Shown here one piece after another: positions 43,483 through 53,398 of a stretch of DNA of 64,000 nucleotides (within the stretch, counting starts at the first letter, position 1; every line of letters starts with the position of its first letter). The DNA is taken from NCBI RefSeq assembly GCF_036327415.1, contig NZ_CP123961.1, positions 682,001 through 746,000 of the forward strand. The letters are read 5' to 3'. The notes below the pieces were generated by a model. That model made no database searches, had not been told where the DNA came from, and was given only the letters and a program-made list of their open reading frames with translations. A program made the position numbers and the translations under genes. This DNA is from Bartonella grahamii subsp. shimonis. GTDB taxonomy: Bacteria > Pseudomonadota > Alphaproteobacteria > Rhizobiales > Rhizobiaceae.

Positions 43483-44358
43483 ATGCCAGAGCTTCCTGAA
43501 GTAGAGACAGTTCGTCGTGGGCTTGAGTCTGTTGTAACTGATGCACAGATAGTATCTGTCAGACTTAATCGTAGAGATTTACGCTTTCCTTTTCCTGAGG
43601 CTTTTTCTGAGCGCCTCATTGGCAGAACAATTATAGAACTTGGTCGGCGTGCGAAATATTTATTATTTCATCTTTCTCAGGATGAAACGATTTTAAGCCA
43701 TTTAGGAATGTCTGGTTCATGGCGTATAGAGAATGATCTTTTAAGAACAGCTTTTTCAACGACAAATAAATCAGTTAAGCATGATCATTTTGTCATGGAT
43801 ATTCAGACAAGGGATGGTGAAGTTTATCATCTTATTTATAATGATGTGCGTCGCTTTGGGTTTATGCTTTTAGTTGATACGGATAAGCTTCATGAACATC
43901 CGCTTTTAAATAAGCTAGGGCTTGAACCTATGAGTAATTCTTTTTCTGGTCGTTATTTACAAGAGGCTTTTGTTAATAAAAAAATGTCTCTCAAGAGCGT
44001 TTTACTTGATCAGTCTATTGTTGCAGGTCTTGGGAATATTTATGTTTGCGAAGCACTTTGGCGGAGTCGTTTGTCTCCACAACGTGGTGCATTTACATTG
44101 GCATCAAAAACGGCACGTGCATGTGAATTGGTAGATTCTTTAGCACAGAATATACGCAATGTGATTTCTGAAGCCATTTTGTCTGGTGGCTCTTCTTTAC
44201 GTGATTATATGCATATAGATGGTTCACTTGGTTATTTTCAGCATGCTTTTTCAGTTTATGGACGAGAAGGCAAGGAATGTTTGGAGTGTGGAACGCCTAT
44301 TGTGCGCATTTTACAGGCTGGGCGTTCAAGTTTTTACTGCTCACAATGTCAAAAATGA
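43483..44358 (+). CDS. mutM: formamidopyrimidine-DNA glycosylase
   Basis: Removes 8-oxoguanine and ring-opened purines from DNA and nicks the abasic site. The protein has 291 residues. The catalytic Pro and Glu follow the initiator Met (MPELPEVETVRRGLE). The H2TH region contains QSIVAGLGNIYVCEALW; the C-terminal zinc finger is CLECGTPIVRILQAGRSSFY with CSQC. All catalytic parts are present. Confidence 0.97.
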   Translation: MPELPEVETVRRGLESVVTDAQIVSVRLNRRDLRFPFPEAFSERLIGRTIIELGRRAKYLLFHLSQDETILSHLGMSGSWRIENDLLRTAFSTTNKSVKHDHFVMDIQTRDGEVYHLIYNDVRRFGFMLLVDTDKLHEHPLLNKLGLEPMSNSFSGRYLQEAFVNKKMSLKSVLLDQSIVAGLGNIYVCEALWRSRLSPQRGAFTLASKTARACELVDSLAQNIRNVISEAILSGGSSLRDYMHIDGSLGYFQHAFSVYGREGKECLECGTPIVRILQAGRSSFYCSQCQK

Positions 44359-44441
44359 ATAAGGTGTCTTGCAAAATCTTACAAGAGGCTTAAAGTCGTC
44401 GTATCTATAATATAATTACGCAAGGCTTGAGAGGTTTTTTT

Positions 44442-45836
44442 ATGCTGAATAAAGTACTAACACATCTTGACGGAAATATAGAAAAGAGCCTTGAACGCCT
44501 TTTTTCTCTTCTACGTTTTCAATCGATTTCTACAGATTCAGTTTACAAGGATGCATGTCGTAAAGCAGCTGATTGGTTAGTCGAGGATTTAAAAAGCATT
44601 GGTTTTGAGGCTTCACGCCGTGATACACTGGGTCATCCAATGGTTGTTGGGCATCATGCAGGTCCTTCAGATGATTGTTTGCATGTGTTGTTTTACGGAC
44701 ATTATGATGTTCAACCTGTTGATCCATTGAGTTTATGGGAGGATGATCCATTTACACCTTCTTTAAAAGAGAGAGATGGAGAAAAAGTTATTTGTGCTCG
44801 TGGAGCTTCAGATGACAAAGGTCAGCTGATGACTTTTATTGAAGCATGTCGTGCATTTAAGAAAGAAACAGGGCAGCTTCCTGTTAAAGTTACTATCTTA
44901 TGTGAAGGTGAGGAAGAATGTGCTTCTCCTTCCCTTATTCCTTTTTTAAAAGCGAATAAAGATGAACTTAAGGCTGATTGCGCATTGGTTTGTGATACGT
45001 CGATGTGGGATGCGGATACACCGTCTATTGCTCTTTCTCTTCGAGGAATTATGGCAGAAGAGATTATTGTTACAGCAGCGAATCGTGATTTGCATTCTGG
45101 TTATTTTGGAGGAGTAGCAGCTAATCCCATTCATATTTTAACGAAAATCTTAGCAGGACTTCATAATGAAGATAATAAGGTGACGCTTCCTGGTTTTTAT
45201 GATGGGGTTGAAGAAACACCTCCACATATTTTACAATCATGGAATGCGCTTAATTGTACTGCTGAAAGTTTTCTTGGTCCTATAGGGCTTTCCGTTCCAG
45301 CTGGTGAAAAAGGGCGGAGCATTTTAGAGCTTGTATGGGCACGTCCTACCATGGAAATTAATGGTATTAGCGGAGGTTATGAAGGGGAAGGGGTGAAAAC
45401 GGTTATTGCTTCTCAAGCAAGTGCAAAAGTATCGTGTCGTTTAGTACATAAGCAAGATCCAGAGAAAATACGCCAAGCGTTGCGTGATTATGTACGTAGC
45501 TCAATTCCTGCTGATTGTAAGGTTGAATTTAAGAATCACGGTTCTTCTCCGGCACTTCAGATTTCAGATGATTCATCTTTTATCAAGGAGGCGAAGGATG
45601 CCTTATCACAAGAGTGGGAAGTTCCTGCTGTCTTGACAGCCATGGGGGGCTCGATTCCAATTGTAGCAGATTTTCGGTCAATTCTTGGTATGGAAACTCT
45701 TTTGGTTGGTTTTGGACTGGCTGATGACCGTATTCATTCTCCTAATGAAAAGTATAATTTAAAATCGTTTCATAAGGGGCAGCGGTCTTGGGCGCGTATT
45801 CTTGCTGCTTTAGCAAGTAGGAGGGTAAATGGCTGA
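44442..45836 (+). CDS. M20 family dipeptidase
   Basis: Cytoplasmic zinc peptidase, 464 residues from ATG 44442 (MLNKVLTHLDG; GAGAGG upstream). Metal ligands: His in YGHYDVQPVDP, Asp in ARGASDDKGQL, Glu pair in CEGEEECAS and His in DDRIHSPNEK. The dimerization domain lies at about 190-355. Its stop overlaps the start of the RNase D gene by 8 bases. Confidence 0.93.
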   Translation: MLNKVLTHLDGNIEKSLERLFSLLRFQSISTDSVYKDACRKAADWLVEDLKSIGFEASRRDTLGHPMVVGHHAGPSDDCLHVLFYGHYDVQPVDPLSLWEDDPFTPSLKERDGEKVICARGASDDKGQLMTFIEACRAFKKETGQLPVKVTILCEGEEECASPSLIPFLKANKDELKADCALVCDTSMWDADTPSIALSLRGIMAEEIIVTAANRDLHSGYFGGVAANPIHILTKILAGLHNEDNKVTLPGFYDGVEETPPHILQSWNALNCTAESFLGPIGLSVPAGEKGRSILELVWARPTMEINGISGGYEGEGVKTVIASQASAKVSCRLVHKQDPEKIRQALRDYVRSSIPADCKVEFKNHGSSPALQISDDSSFIKEAKDALSQEWEVPAVLTAMGGSIPIVADFRSILGMETLLVGFGLADDRIHSPNEKYNLKSFHKGQRSWARILAALASRRVNG

Positions 45837-46449
45837 GATTCGCGTTCATCAAGGTGATTTACCAAACTTAGACAATTATAAAACTGATGCCATTGCGATT
45901 GATACCGAAACTTTAGGATTACAACCACATCGTGATCGTTTATGTGTTGTTCAGCTTTCTTCTGGAGATGGTACTGCCGATATTATACAAATTGCTAAAG
46001 GACAAAAGAGTTCACCTAATTTGGTCAAGCTTCTTGGAGATAATGCAGTCACCAAAATATTCCATTTTGGGCGTTTTGATCTTGCTATTTTAGCGCATAC
46101 ATTTGGTGTTATGCCAGAGGCTATTTTTTGTACAAAGATTGCTTCGAAACTCACGCGTACTTATACGGATCGTCATGGCTTGAAAGAAATTTGTAATGAA
46201 TTGCTGAATGTGAATATTTCTAAACAGCAACAATCTTCGGATTGGGCGGCAGAAACGTTATCACAGGCGCAAATTGAATATGCTGCGTCGGATGTGTTAT
46301 ATTTGCATCGTTTAAAGGTTATATTTGAAGAACGTTTAAGACGTGAAGAGCGAGAAAATGTTGCCAAAGCATGCTTTCAATTTTTGCCTATGAGAGCTAG
46401 GCTTGATCTTTTAGGATGGGCGGAAGTTGATATTTTTGCGCATAGCTAA
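45829..46449 (+). CDS. rnd: ribonuclease D-like 3'-5' exonuclease (single domain)
   Basis: The protein has 206 residues, only the DEDD exonuclease domain without HRDC domains. Exo I IAIDTETLGLQPHRDRL, Exo II KIFHFGRFDLAIL, Exo III YAASDVLYLHRL (DEDDy). Short forms like this are the norm in Rhizobiales. TAGGAGGG precedes the ATG inside the end of the dipeptidase gene. Confidence 0.93.
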   Translation: MAEIRVHQGDLPNLDNYKTDAIAIDTETLGLQPHRDRLCVVQLSSGDGTADIIQIAKGQKSSPNLVKLLGDNAVTKIFHFGRFDLAILAHTFGVMPEAIFCTKIASKLTRTYTDRHGLKEICNELLNVNISKQQQSSDWAAETLSQAQIEYAASDVLYLHRLKVIFEERLRREERENVAKACFQFLPMRARLDLLGWAEVDIFAHS

Positions 46450-46679
46450 CTTTAAAATTGGCTTTTAATGGAGTCAATTATTGATACGAGAGGACAAAAT
46501 GCTTGTACATTATGGGCATTTTATCCTCTCATCTTTTCTGGTAAGAGTTATAATAAATTCTTAAGAGCTATTTCATTTGAAGTTTAGGCAATAAAAGTAC
46601 TTTTTCGAACTCGTATTTTTTATTTTTGTAACAGTTTTTATTTGAAAAAAAGCAATTTTGAGGAGAGGCTGGAAACATA

Positions 46680-47280
46680 TGGTAGGTTGGAAGACTTAAA
46701 TCTCTGAAGCCGGTATACAGCCTAAAGGGAGAGAATATGAAGGCGTAAATGTAAAAGCCAAATCTCATGCTTACCATCATTTTTAATTCTGCTTTACGAC
46801 TTTCAAAAGTATCTAAAGCAATGTCTGTTAAGTAATAGAGATTGCGCATTGCCTTATGCTTGTGTTTCTCAGATTTTTAATGGATTTACGTTCTTTATGT
46901 AAAACAGGACGCCCTAAACGGAATATATTTGCGTTGCTAATTCATATGCTTTTTTTAAAAGAAACCGGTTCCCAAGCGCATTTTTACGCTTATGGAGCAA
47001 CAAGCCGCTACCATCACACATTTTGCTAACTCCCAATGTTTTGTGTATAGCCCTTGGCACTTGAGACGGTCTATAAGAGGTATTTTTAGTCTTTTTTTAG
47101 TTTTTTTGTCTACACAGCTCTCCCCACTTATAACATGCAAACAAATAGTTTAATTGATTCAACATGAGAAAGATTTGGAATGAGAGAATCTTATGGTATT
47201 CAGAGTTCTCATTCAATATAAATAACGCTAAACGATCATTATAAATCAATATATTATATGATTAATGTATAAAGATAACC
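46680..47280 (-). pseudogene. decayed P4-type phage integrase gene, copy E (longest body)
   Basis: Fills half of the 1.37-kb gap after rnd. From the leader near 47280 the minus strand reads, with frameshifts, TLGVSKMCDGSGLLLHKRKN, then LLKKAYELATQIYSV, PVLHKERKSIKN, KAMRNLYYLTDIALDTFE, SRKAELK, and LPLGCIPASEI. The order is that of an integrase N-terminal and Arm region: DG.GL.L, the A.ELA.Q segment, then the core-binding domain. About 40 residues after HKRKN are missing. The catalytic half is absent. Confidence 0.75.
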
Positions 47281-47309
47281 ACGATTATACTGAACAATGC
47301 AAAGAACAA

Positions 47310-47590
47310 TTCCTAGAAAAGTGTGCTAGAAACAAGTCAGTAAGAGCGCTTTTTACTAAGTCAAAATGCTGCAGTAACTTTTGCATTTAAACAGATTCGT
47401 AAGAATACCCCATTTTTTCAAGAGTTTTATCCATATACAAATCTCATTTATGATGTGTGAGCGAATAAATTTGCTTAATGCATCATGAACAAGTTTGAAA
47501 TGAGAGAATATTCTGATATTCGAGGGGCTCGTTTTGTGTGAGGAAATATAAATTATAATTTATAAATCAATATGTTGATGTGAAATTCGT
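47310..47590 (-). pseudogene. 5' remnant of P4-type phage integrase gene, copy E2
   Basis: Second, shorter copy in the same orientation just upstream of copy E. The leader (TTTGAAATGAGAGAATATTC and GATGTGTGAG on the plus strand) is well conserved. The body gives NAKVTAAF and little more. Tandem placement suggests two independent insertions or a local duplication. Confidence 0.5.
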
Positions 47591-47818
47591 GTAGTTTATT
47601 GTTCTCAGACGATACTTCACGCCTTTATTTATTACTCAATAAGTGATTTCTATGTTGGCAGAACAGGGCAATTTGCTTTTATTTTAAAATCAAAATGCCC
47701 CAAAGTTTTATTTTTAAGGATTTTCACTTTTTATCTATAAACATATTATTTTTCTCTAGAAATTTGCAATGAAGGCACTAGGTAAAACCCATTATGGATA
47801 TTTAATGAGGTTAAATTT

Positions 47819-48148
47819 ATGAACATAAAATATTTTATTACAGCTTTTGCTACTTTTGCTTCAATCTCTATCGCTCAGGGTGCGAATTTTTTGGCGTCTC
47901 AAAAGTTAAAAGAGGGCATATCTGCTGCTGTTCCTTCTATAGATCTTTTTTCTGCTGAACAGCTTCGCAAAGTCTTATCTGAAGTTGTTCAAATGGAACT
48001 TTCTTGCACAAATAACAGCGAATGCATAACAGCAGCTAAGTTAGTACCTGTATCACATTCTGGTAAAAAAAAGTTTCAAAAGCCTAAAAAAGGACCAGGG
48101 AAAGGAAAACGGCCAAGCCTATCTGAACGAAATCCAATGAGTTTTTAA
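47819..48148 (+). CDS. small secreted basic protein of unknown function
   Basis: The protein has 109 residues. The signal peptide MNIKYFITAFATFASISIAQ is very like those of the hbp proteins farther on. The mature part has a helical middle with two Cys (LSCTNNSECIT). The tail is strongly basic, rich in Lys, Gly and Pro (KKKFQKPKKGPGKGKRP). TGAGG lies before the ATG. I recognise no family; the tail suggests binding to nucleic acid, heparin-like sugars or membranes, which is inference only. Confidence 0.7.
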   Translation: MNIKYFITAFATFASISIAQGANFLASQKLKEGISAAVPSIDLFSAEQLRKVLSEVVQMELSCTNNSECITAAKLVPVSHSGKKKFQKPKKGPGKGKRPSLSERNPMSF

Positions 48149-48447
48149 AAAGTCAGAAAACAACATAAAGAGGTATAATGATGCTCGAGAATTGAAGAGA
48201 AGGAAATATTTTTTATCACTTGAAAACAGGGGGGGCTGTGTGTTTAAAGGGTGTTATGATTGTGCAGGGTGAGGATGAAGAGTACTGTTCGGAAAAGATA
48301 CGAGCAGGGAGATTTCGGTGAACGAATAACACTGTATAATAGCAATCAGTCATGACAAAATTCATGGGTTTAGACGAATATAGCCTAGAGATTTGGGGTG
48401 CTTTGTTATGCCATAAATATCGTCATTTTAAGTGTCATTATATAAGG

Positions 48448-48606
48448 CATGTAAAGCTCATTGGTTGAGTGTTTTTAGAGTACGTGGGGGAAAATCAGTG
48501 AAGGACTTGTCTTAAAGCCCTTGGTTAAGTGAATTATATGAATGGGAAGCTAAATGAAATCCACTCGACAAAAATCTGGACTATTTGCAGATAGGATCTT
48601 ATAGAA
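48448..48606. repeat. intergenic repeat R2, copy 2
   Basis: Diverged partner of 43238-43397 in the same orientation. It ends just before the integrase remnant copy F. The preceding 48149-48447 has no recognisable gene. Confidence 0.6.
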
Positions 48607-48649
48607 CGCTTCACCCAAACCAAGGAGAAAACCAAGTATTTATTTTAAT

Positions 48650-49085
48650 GCTAAACTTTTGATCTTTTATAGTGTGTTTCAAAGAATAAAACGCCAGTAA
48701 GTTGTATACTTACGTGCGTTTGGTTTAAGAGAAGTACTTCTCAATGCTCCCAAGCCCATTTCGTGACGCCATTTATGAAGGGCATAATGGTAAATCCATT
48801 GAAGAGCACTATCTTTACGCTTATGAATGGGGCAGCCGGCATTTATCACACACTTTGCTAGCTCTCAATGTTGTGACAGCCTTTGGTCTGTGAGACGATT
48901 CATAAGAGGCGTTTTTAGTCCTTTCTTGTACAGTTTTTATCAAAACGGCTTTTCCTGCTTGTAATGTGCAAGAATGTTTTGATTGATTGCAATATGCAAC
49001 CGGTTTGGAATGAGAGAATCTGACGATATTCGGCTTTCTTATTCAATATGCGAAATGATGAATTATATTTATAATCAATATATTG
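48650..49085 (-). pseudogene. decayed P4-type phage integrase gene, copy F
   Basis: On the minus strand the leader (TTGCACATTACAAGCAGG) precedes LMNRLTDQ, VTTLRASKVCDK, HKRKDSALQWIYHYALHKW, RHEMGLGALRSTSLKPNARK and YTTYWRFIL. The stretch from HKRKD to WRFIL is nearly intact and most clearly shows the integrase N-terminal domain (W.YRYTL.GKRREMGLGAL-type). Frameshifts and stops separate the pieces. Confidence 0.75.
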
Positions 49086-49629
49086 CTCGACTAGAGAATT
49101 TATAAAATATTTTTTATTTGTCTATGATTCAATATCAGATATTTTTTCTGCCAAATTGTTTACTCAATTAATGACTTTCAAAGCAAAGTTTGATGTGAAA
49201 ACTTTAAGAAAGATCTTTCATCTTTTTTGTTTTAGGGAAGTTTTAATATAGATTTCAGCATTTATCATACTAGTTGTCTGTCTTGAGGTATTTTTTACAG
49301 TTTAGTTTATAAAAGAGTATGAAATAGATAGCCTACAAATAAAACTAAAACTCTGAAAAAACTTTCTATGAGGTTGAGATAAGCAAAAAATGGTAAATAT
49401 TTAAAAACAATAAATGCCTAAAGTAAAAACAAAGAGCAGGCAAGTTGCATGTCTTGTTTCAATCCGTGAATTATTGGAAATCTTATTTATACGCGATACA
49501 AGTTTATGTATAATATAAGCATCCTTTTCATGAAAAAAAAACAAATACATAGCCTTCACATTTGATCATGCTAAGGATGAATGTAAAAACGTTATTTGTA
49601 TAAATTTAAATAGAACGATTGCATTTGAC

Positions 49630-49850
49630 TGTTCTCAATATCGTAATAATTCTCGCTGTTTTTGATATTGAGAACATTCATAAGTGACATTTTTAGTTTT
49701 TTTAACGGTTTCACATACTTGCTCGTTTGTGATGTATAGAGGGATGATTTTTGTTTCTTGAATATACAGTGGTTTAAGATGAGAGCATTTGAATATAAAA
49801 GGATAATTTTTCATTAGACAATAGCACATGCTTTCCATGGTGATAACGTA
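49630..49850 (-). pseudogene. 5' remnant of P4-type phage integrase gene, copy G
   Basis: Short copy about 220 bp before the hbp array. Leader with CATTTTTAG (plus strand) and minus-strand MSLMNVLNIKNS. A 67-residue frame across it (49635-49838) is a by-product. The spacers 49086-49630 and 49851-49987 show no other feature. Confidence 0.5.
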
Positions 49851-49987
49851 GATATTTTTGAAAAATTTATAAAGAAGAGCAAATGTGACGAGAGAAAATC
49901 ATTTGTGCATTGGCATAGTTTAATTCTTATTTATTACAGATCAAGCAATTCATGATGCTTTCATTGGCTTTTTGTTTTTTTTATGAG

Positions 49988-50006
49988 TGTGCTATTTTTG
50001 CTACAG
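49988..50006 (+). promoter_or_regulatory. hbp upstream element 1 (CTACAG box)
   Basis: TGTGCTATTTTTGCTACAG, 67 bases before the first hbp ATG. It is the first of six copies of a 19-bp element shared by the hbp units. It may be the promoter element called H-box in the hbp genes of Bartonella quintana; identity is not confirmed. Confidence 0.6.
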
Positions 50007-50073
50007 ATATCTGAAGTTTGGGCTCTATATGACATGACGTGTTCAAATAAATATTCAGCTATGGAGAGAAAAT

Positions 50074-50907
50074 ATGAATATGAAATGGTTAATAACAGCT
50101 TCTGCTTTCGCTTTTGTTTCAGTTTCAGCGGCGCAAGCAGCAGATGTTATTGTTCCCCCCAGTCCAACACCTGTTGCTCCCGTTGTTGTTGCTCCAACTT
50201 TTTCTTGGACAGGTTTCTACCTTGGTGGGCAGCTTGGTGGTTTTTCGGGTAAAACGAAAATGGATATTCTTGCTAATGGAAAAAATATTCCGGTAGATGA
50301 TGATTATTTGCCTAAACTATCTGGTTTCATGGGTGGTCTTTACGCAGGCTCCAATATTGATCTCGGCAATGGCCTTATTTTAGGTGTTGATACAGATATC
50401 ATGTGGTCTAATAAAGATGACACGAAGACAGGAAAGACATATGTCATTGCTCAAAATCACATAAATTATATTAACAAGATATTACAAGAATCTGGAATTA
50501 ATATTGGTAAAGATGCACTTAAACCCGGTGCTAAACGAACCCACAGTTTCGCCTTTAAAGAAAAGTGGGCTGGTGCGACACGTGTACGTATTGGTTTTGC
50601 TGCTGAACGTATTATGCCTTATGTTGCTGGTGGTATCGCCTATACACAGCTTCAAGATACTGCATCGATTTCAATAACAGATAAAGATTCAGATAAAGTC
50701 ATAGCTTCTGGTACTTTGTCTGATGAAACAAAGACACTTGTTGGTTACACCCTTGGTGCTGGTGTTGATTTAGCAATGACCAATAACGTTATTGTTCGTG
50801 CAGAATATCGTTACTCTGATTTTGGTAAAAAGAAATTCTCAAATGATAAATATGAGACTTCTTACAAAACCAATGACTTCCGAGTTGGCGTTGCTTACAA
50901 ATTTTAA
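50074..50907 (+). CDS. hemin-binding/Omp25-like outer-membrane protein, hbp 1
   Basis: Outer-membrane beta-barrel, 277 residues. Signal peptide 1-22 (ending AAQAAD), Pro/Val-rich linker, FSWTGFYLGGQLGGF barrel start, GFMGGLYAGSNIDLGNG, the variable loop at about 115-155, then GATRVRIGFAAERIMPYVAG, AEYRYSDFGKKKF and the C-terminal NDFRVGVAYKF with final Phe needed for barrel insertion. The eight-strand Omp25/31 fold is usual for Bartonella hbp proteins, which bind heme at the surface. First member of the array, followed by a terminator. Confidence 0.92.
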   Translation: MNMKWLITASAFAFVSVSAAQAADVIVPPSPTPVAPVVVAPTFSWTGFYLGGQLGGFSGKTKMDILANGKNIPVDDDYLPKLSGFMGGLYAGSNIDLGNGLILGVDTDIMWSNKDDTKTGKTYVIAQNHINYINKILQESGINIGKDALKPGAKRTHSFAFKEKWAGATRVRIGFAAERIMPYVAGGIAYTQLQDTASISITDKDSDKVIASGTLSDETKTLVGYTLGAGVDLAMTNNVIVRAEYRYSDFGKKKFSNDKYETSYKTNDFRVGVAYKF

Positions 50908-50929
50908 CAGATGGTAAGTTAAATAACAA

Positions 50930-50966
50930 AGGGGCTCTATCCTTGATAGAGTCCCTGTTATTCTTT
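50930..50966 (+). terminator. terminator of hbp 1
   Basis: GGGGCTCTATC-CTT-GATAGAGTCCC stem-loop followed by TGTTATTCTTT, shortly after the stop codon. Confidence 0.8.
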
Positions 50967-51170
50967 GTTGCTATATTATCACACAATACATAATTTATTG
51001 TGGATTTAAAAAGATATTATTCAGATTTTATAAAAAGGCTTAATTCATAAGCTATAAACACTAATTACATTTAAAATCAATAAGTTATTTATATATATTT
51101 TTTAGGTTTTTCGTGCAAAACAAAGCTATGAAGCGATTTTATCTGGGATGTGTTCTCCATTTTCTGTGAC

Positions 51171-51189
51171 TGTATCATTTTTACTACAG
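51171..51189 (+). promoter_or_regulatory. hbp upstream element 2 (CTACAG box)
   Basis: TGTATCATTTTTACTACAG, 57 bases before the second hbp ATG; same spacing class as the other copies. Confidence 0.6.
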
Positions 51190-51246
51190 CTTTTCTTTCT
51201 GTAATCTTGTAGCACTGTGCCCATAAATAAATTAGGAGCAAAGTTT

Positions 51247-52068
51247 ATGAATATAAAATCTTTAGTAACAACTTCTGTTATCGCTATGGCAGCAGCTTCT
51301 GCAGCACAAGCTGCTGATGTTATCATCCCTCGTGAAACAGCCCCAGCAGTTATCGCAGCAGCCCCTGCCTATTCTTGGACAGGTTTTTATCTTGGTGCTC
51401 AGATTGGTGGTCGTTCAATAAAATCTGATAACTTTTCAAACGGTTTTAAGTTTTCCGGTATGATCGGTGGTCTATACACAGGTTACAATATTGATCTCGG
51501 CAGTGGTGTAGTCTTTGGCTTGGATACAGATGTCTCTTTTGTTGGTAAAAAAGACACAGTTAATTACGGTGAACATACGGTTGGAGGACTATTAAATAAA
51601 ACTGCTGAAGGTATTACTAAAATCCTTACAGACGCTAAGATTCCAGTGAAAGATGGTCTAAAAGTTGCAAACGGAGATGCATACACCGAAAGTGTTACTC
51701 TGAAAGAAAAGTGGTCTGGTGCTACACGCGTTCGCATTGGTTTTGCTGCTGATCGTATCATGCCTTATATCGCTGGTGGTGTTGCTTATACGCAGATGCA
51801 AGGCATCTCCGCAATTGAAGTGAAAAAAGGTAGCGCTGCTGGTGAAAATGCTAATAAGGTTGTTGCTTCTGGTAACGTATATGATGAAACAAAGACCCTT
51901 GTTGGTTTCACCCTTGGTGCTGGTGTTGACTTCGCAATGACAGACAATGTTCTGTTGCGTGCAGAATACCGTTACTCAGACTACGGTAAAAAGAAATACT
52001 TTAAAGATACAGCTGAACTTCAATACAGAGTCAATGATTTCCGTGTTGGCGTTGCATACAAATTCTAA
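51247..52068 (+). CDS. hemin-binding/Omp25-like outer-membrane protein, hbp 2
   Basis: The protein has 273 residues from ATG 51247 (MNIKSLVTTS), with AGGAG upstream; the frame opens 30 bases earlier. Signal peptide ending AAQAAD, YSWTGFYLGAQIGG, GLYTGYNIDLGSG, variable loop about 110-150, GATRVRIGFAADRIMPYIAG, LLRAEYRYSDYGKKKY, NDFRVGVAYKF. The N-terminal half lacks about ten residues of loop 1 compared with hbp 1. Surface heme receptor role inferred from the family. Confidence 0.92.
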   Translation: MNIKSLVTTSVIAMAAASAAQAADVIIPRETAPAVIAAAPAYSWTGFYLGAQIGGRSIKSDNFSNGFKFSGMIGGLYTGYNIDLGSGVVFGLDTDVSFVGKKDTVNYGEHTVGGLLNKTAEGITKILTDAKIPVKDGLKVANGDAYTESVTLKEKWSGATRVRIGFAADRIMPYIAGGVAYTQMQGISAIEVKKGSAAGENANKVVASGNVYDETKTLVGFTLGAGVDFAMTDNVLLRAEYRYSDYGKKKYFKDTAELQYRVNDFRVGVAYKF

Positions 52069-52096
52069 TTTCGTAAAAAAACGAAATAAACGTCCA

Positions 52097-52132
52097 AGAG
52101 GCTCTGTCAAAGACGGAGCCTCTATTATTTTC
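52097..52132 (+). terminator. terminator of hbp 2
   Basis: AGAGGCTCTGTC-AAA-GACGGAGCCTCT stem-loop, then ATTATTTTCT. Nearly the same hairpin follows the next unit. Confidence 0.85.
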
Positions 52133-52331
52133 TGTTGTTATATATTACATACCCTATATTTGTCGGGGGTGGAAAAGATATTATTTAGACTTCCTTAAAA
52201 AGATTTTTATAAACGACAGGCAATAATTACGCGCTAAATCAATGACTGATACATACTTGTAACTTACAATTTCTTGTGAAACGTGAAGTTATGAAATGAC
52301 TTTATCTTGCGTCTCTTTCATTTCCTATGAT

Positions 52332-52350
52332 TGTATAATGTTGACTACAG
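52332..52350 (+). promoter_or_regulatory. hbp upstream element 3 (CTACAG box)
   Basis: TGTATAATGTTGACTACAG, 57 bases before the start of the first hbp pseudogene; two core T positions differ from the intact-gene copies. Confidence 0.5.
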
Positions 52351-52407
52351 CGTTTCTTTCTCTAATCCTATAACACCGTCCTCGTAAATAAATGAGAAGC
52401 AAAGTTT

Positions 52408-53242
52408 ATGAATATAAAATCTTTAGTCATAACGTCTATTATCGCTATGGCTGGAGCTTCTGCGGCACAAGCTTCTGATATTATCATTCCTTCGTGAAAC
52501 AGCCCCAGTAGTTATCACAGCCTCTTCGTTTTCTTGGATAGATTTTTATCTTGGTGCTCAAGTTAGCAACTTTTTAAGTCAAAGTTGATGTATTTGATTT
52601 AGAGACAAAAGAAAAAACTTCAGATAAAGATTTAACACCTAAGCCTTCCGGTTTCATAGGTGGTATCTATGTAGGTTCCAACGTAGATCTTGGAAATGGC
52701 CTCATTTTAGGTGTTGAAACCGATGCAGTCTAGGCAGACCGCGAAGAATCAAAAACGCATTCAGAAGTTATTGGGCAACAGGCCTTCAAACTTTCAAAGA
52801 TAAGCTTATAGCTGCTAAAGCTACACCTGCTTCAGGAAAAGATATTGTTAATATCACGACGAATGATAAACGTGTAAAGAGCTCCTCTTTAAAAGAAAAA
52901 TGGTCTGGTGCTACACGCGTTCGCATTGGTTTTGCAGCAGTTGACCGCATTATGCCTTATTTCGCTGGTGGTATTGCTTATACGCAGCTGCAAGTGGTCG
53001 ATTCTCTTAAGGCGGAAGGAGCTAATGGTGCCGAAATCGCTTCTGCTAAAGTGTTTGATGAAACAAAAACAATGGTTGGTTTCACTGTAGGTGGTGGTAT
53101 TGACTTTGCAATGACAGACAATGTTCTGTTGCGTGCAGAATACCGTTACTCAGACTACGGTAAAAAAGCATTTGTAAAGGACGGGAATAAAATAGCTTAC
53201 AAAACCAATGATTTCCGTGTAGGTGTCGCTTACAAGTTCTAA
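52408..53242 (+). pseudogene. hbp pseudogene 1 (frameshift and stops)
   Basis: The start MNIKSLVITSIIAMAGASAA is intact. An extra T in ATTCCTTCGTGAA (about 52485) breaks the frame relative to hbp 2. In-frame stops follow in the first barrel strands (AGTTGATG near 52583), and a Trp codon has become TAG (GCAGTCTAGGCAGAC near 52731). The 3' third (52952-53242) is still an open, normal barrel end (MPYFAGGIAYTQLQ to NDFRVGVAYKF). No full protein can be made. Confidence 0.9.
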
Positions 53243-53269
53243 TTTCGTAAAAAACGAAATAAACTTCCA

Positions 53270-53305
53270 AGAGGCTCTGTTAAAGACGGAGCCTCTGTTA
53301 TATTA
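53270..53305 (+). terminator. terminator of hbp pseudogene 1
   Basis: AGAGGCTCTGTT-AAA-GACGGAGCCTCT hairpin, the counterpart of the hbp 2 terminator; the T-tract is poor. Confidence 0.65.
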
Positions 53306-53398
53306 TTACACACCCCATATTTATTGGAGGTGTAAAAAGATTATCATAAACGACAGGCAATAATTACGAAGTAAAATCAATAAATTATACGTATTCAT

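Noticed and set aside
46568..47140. Two minus-strand frames of 93 and 61 residues treated as genes
   Set aside because: They are pieces of the frameshifted integrase copy E, not separate genes.
49635..49838. 67-residue minus-strand frame
   Set aside because: Lies within integrase relic G in another frame; no ribosome site or family.
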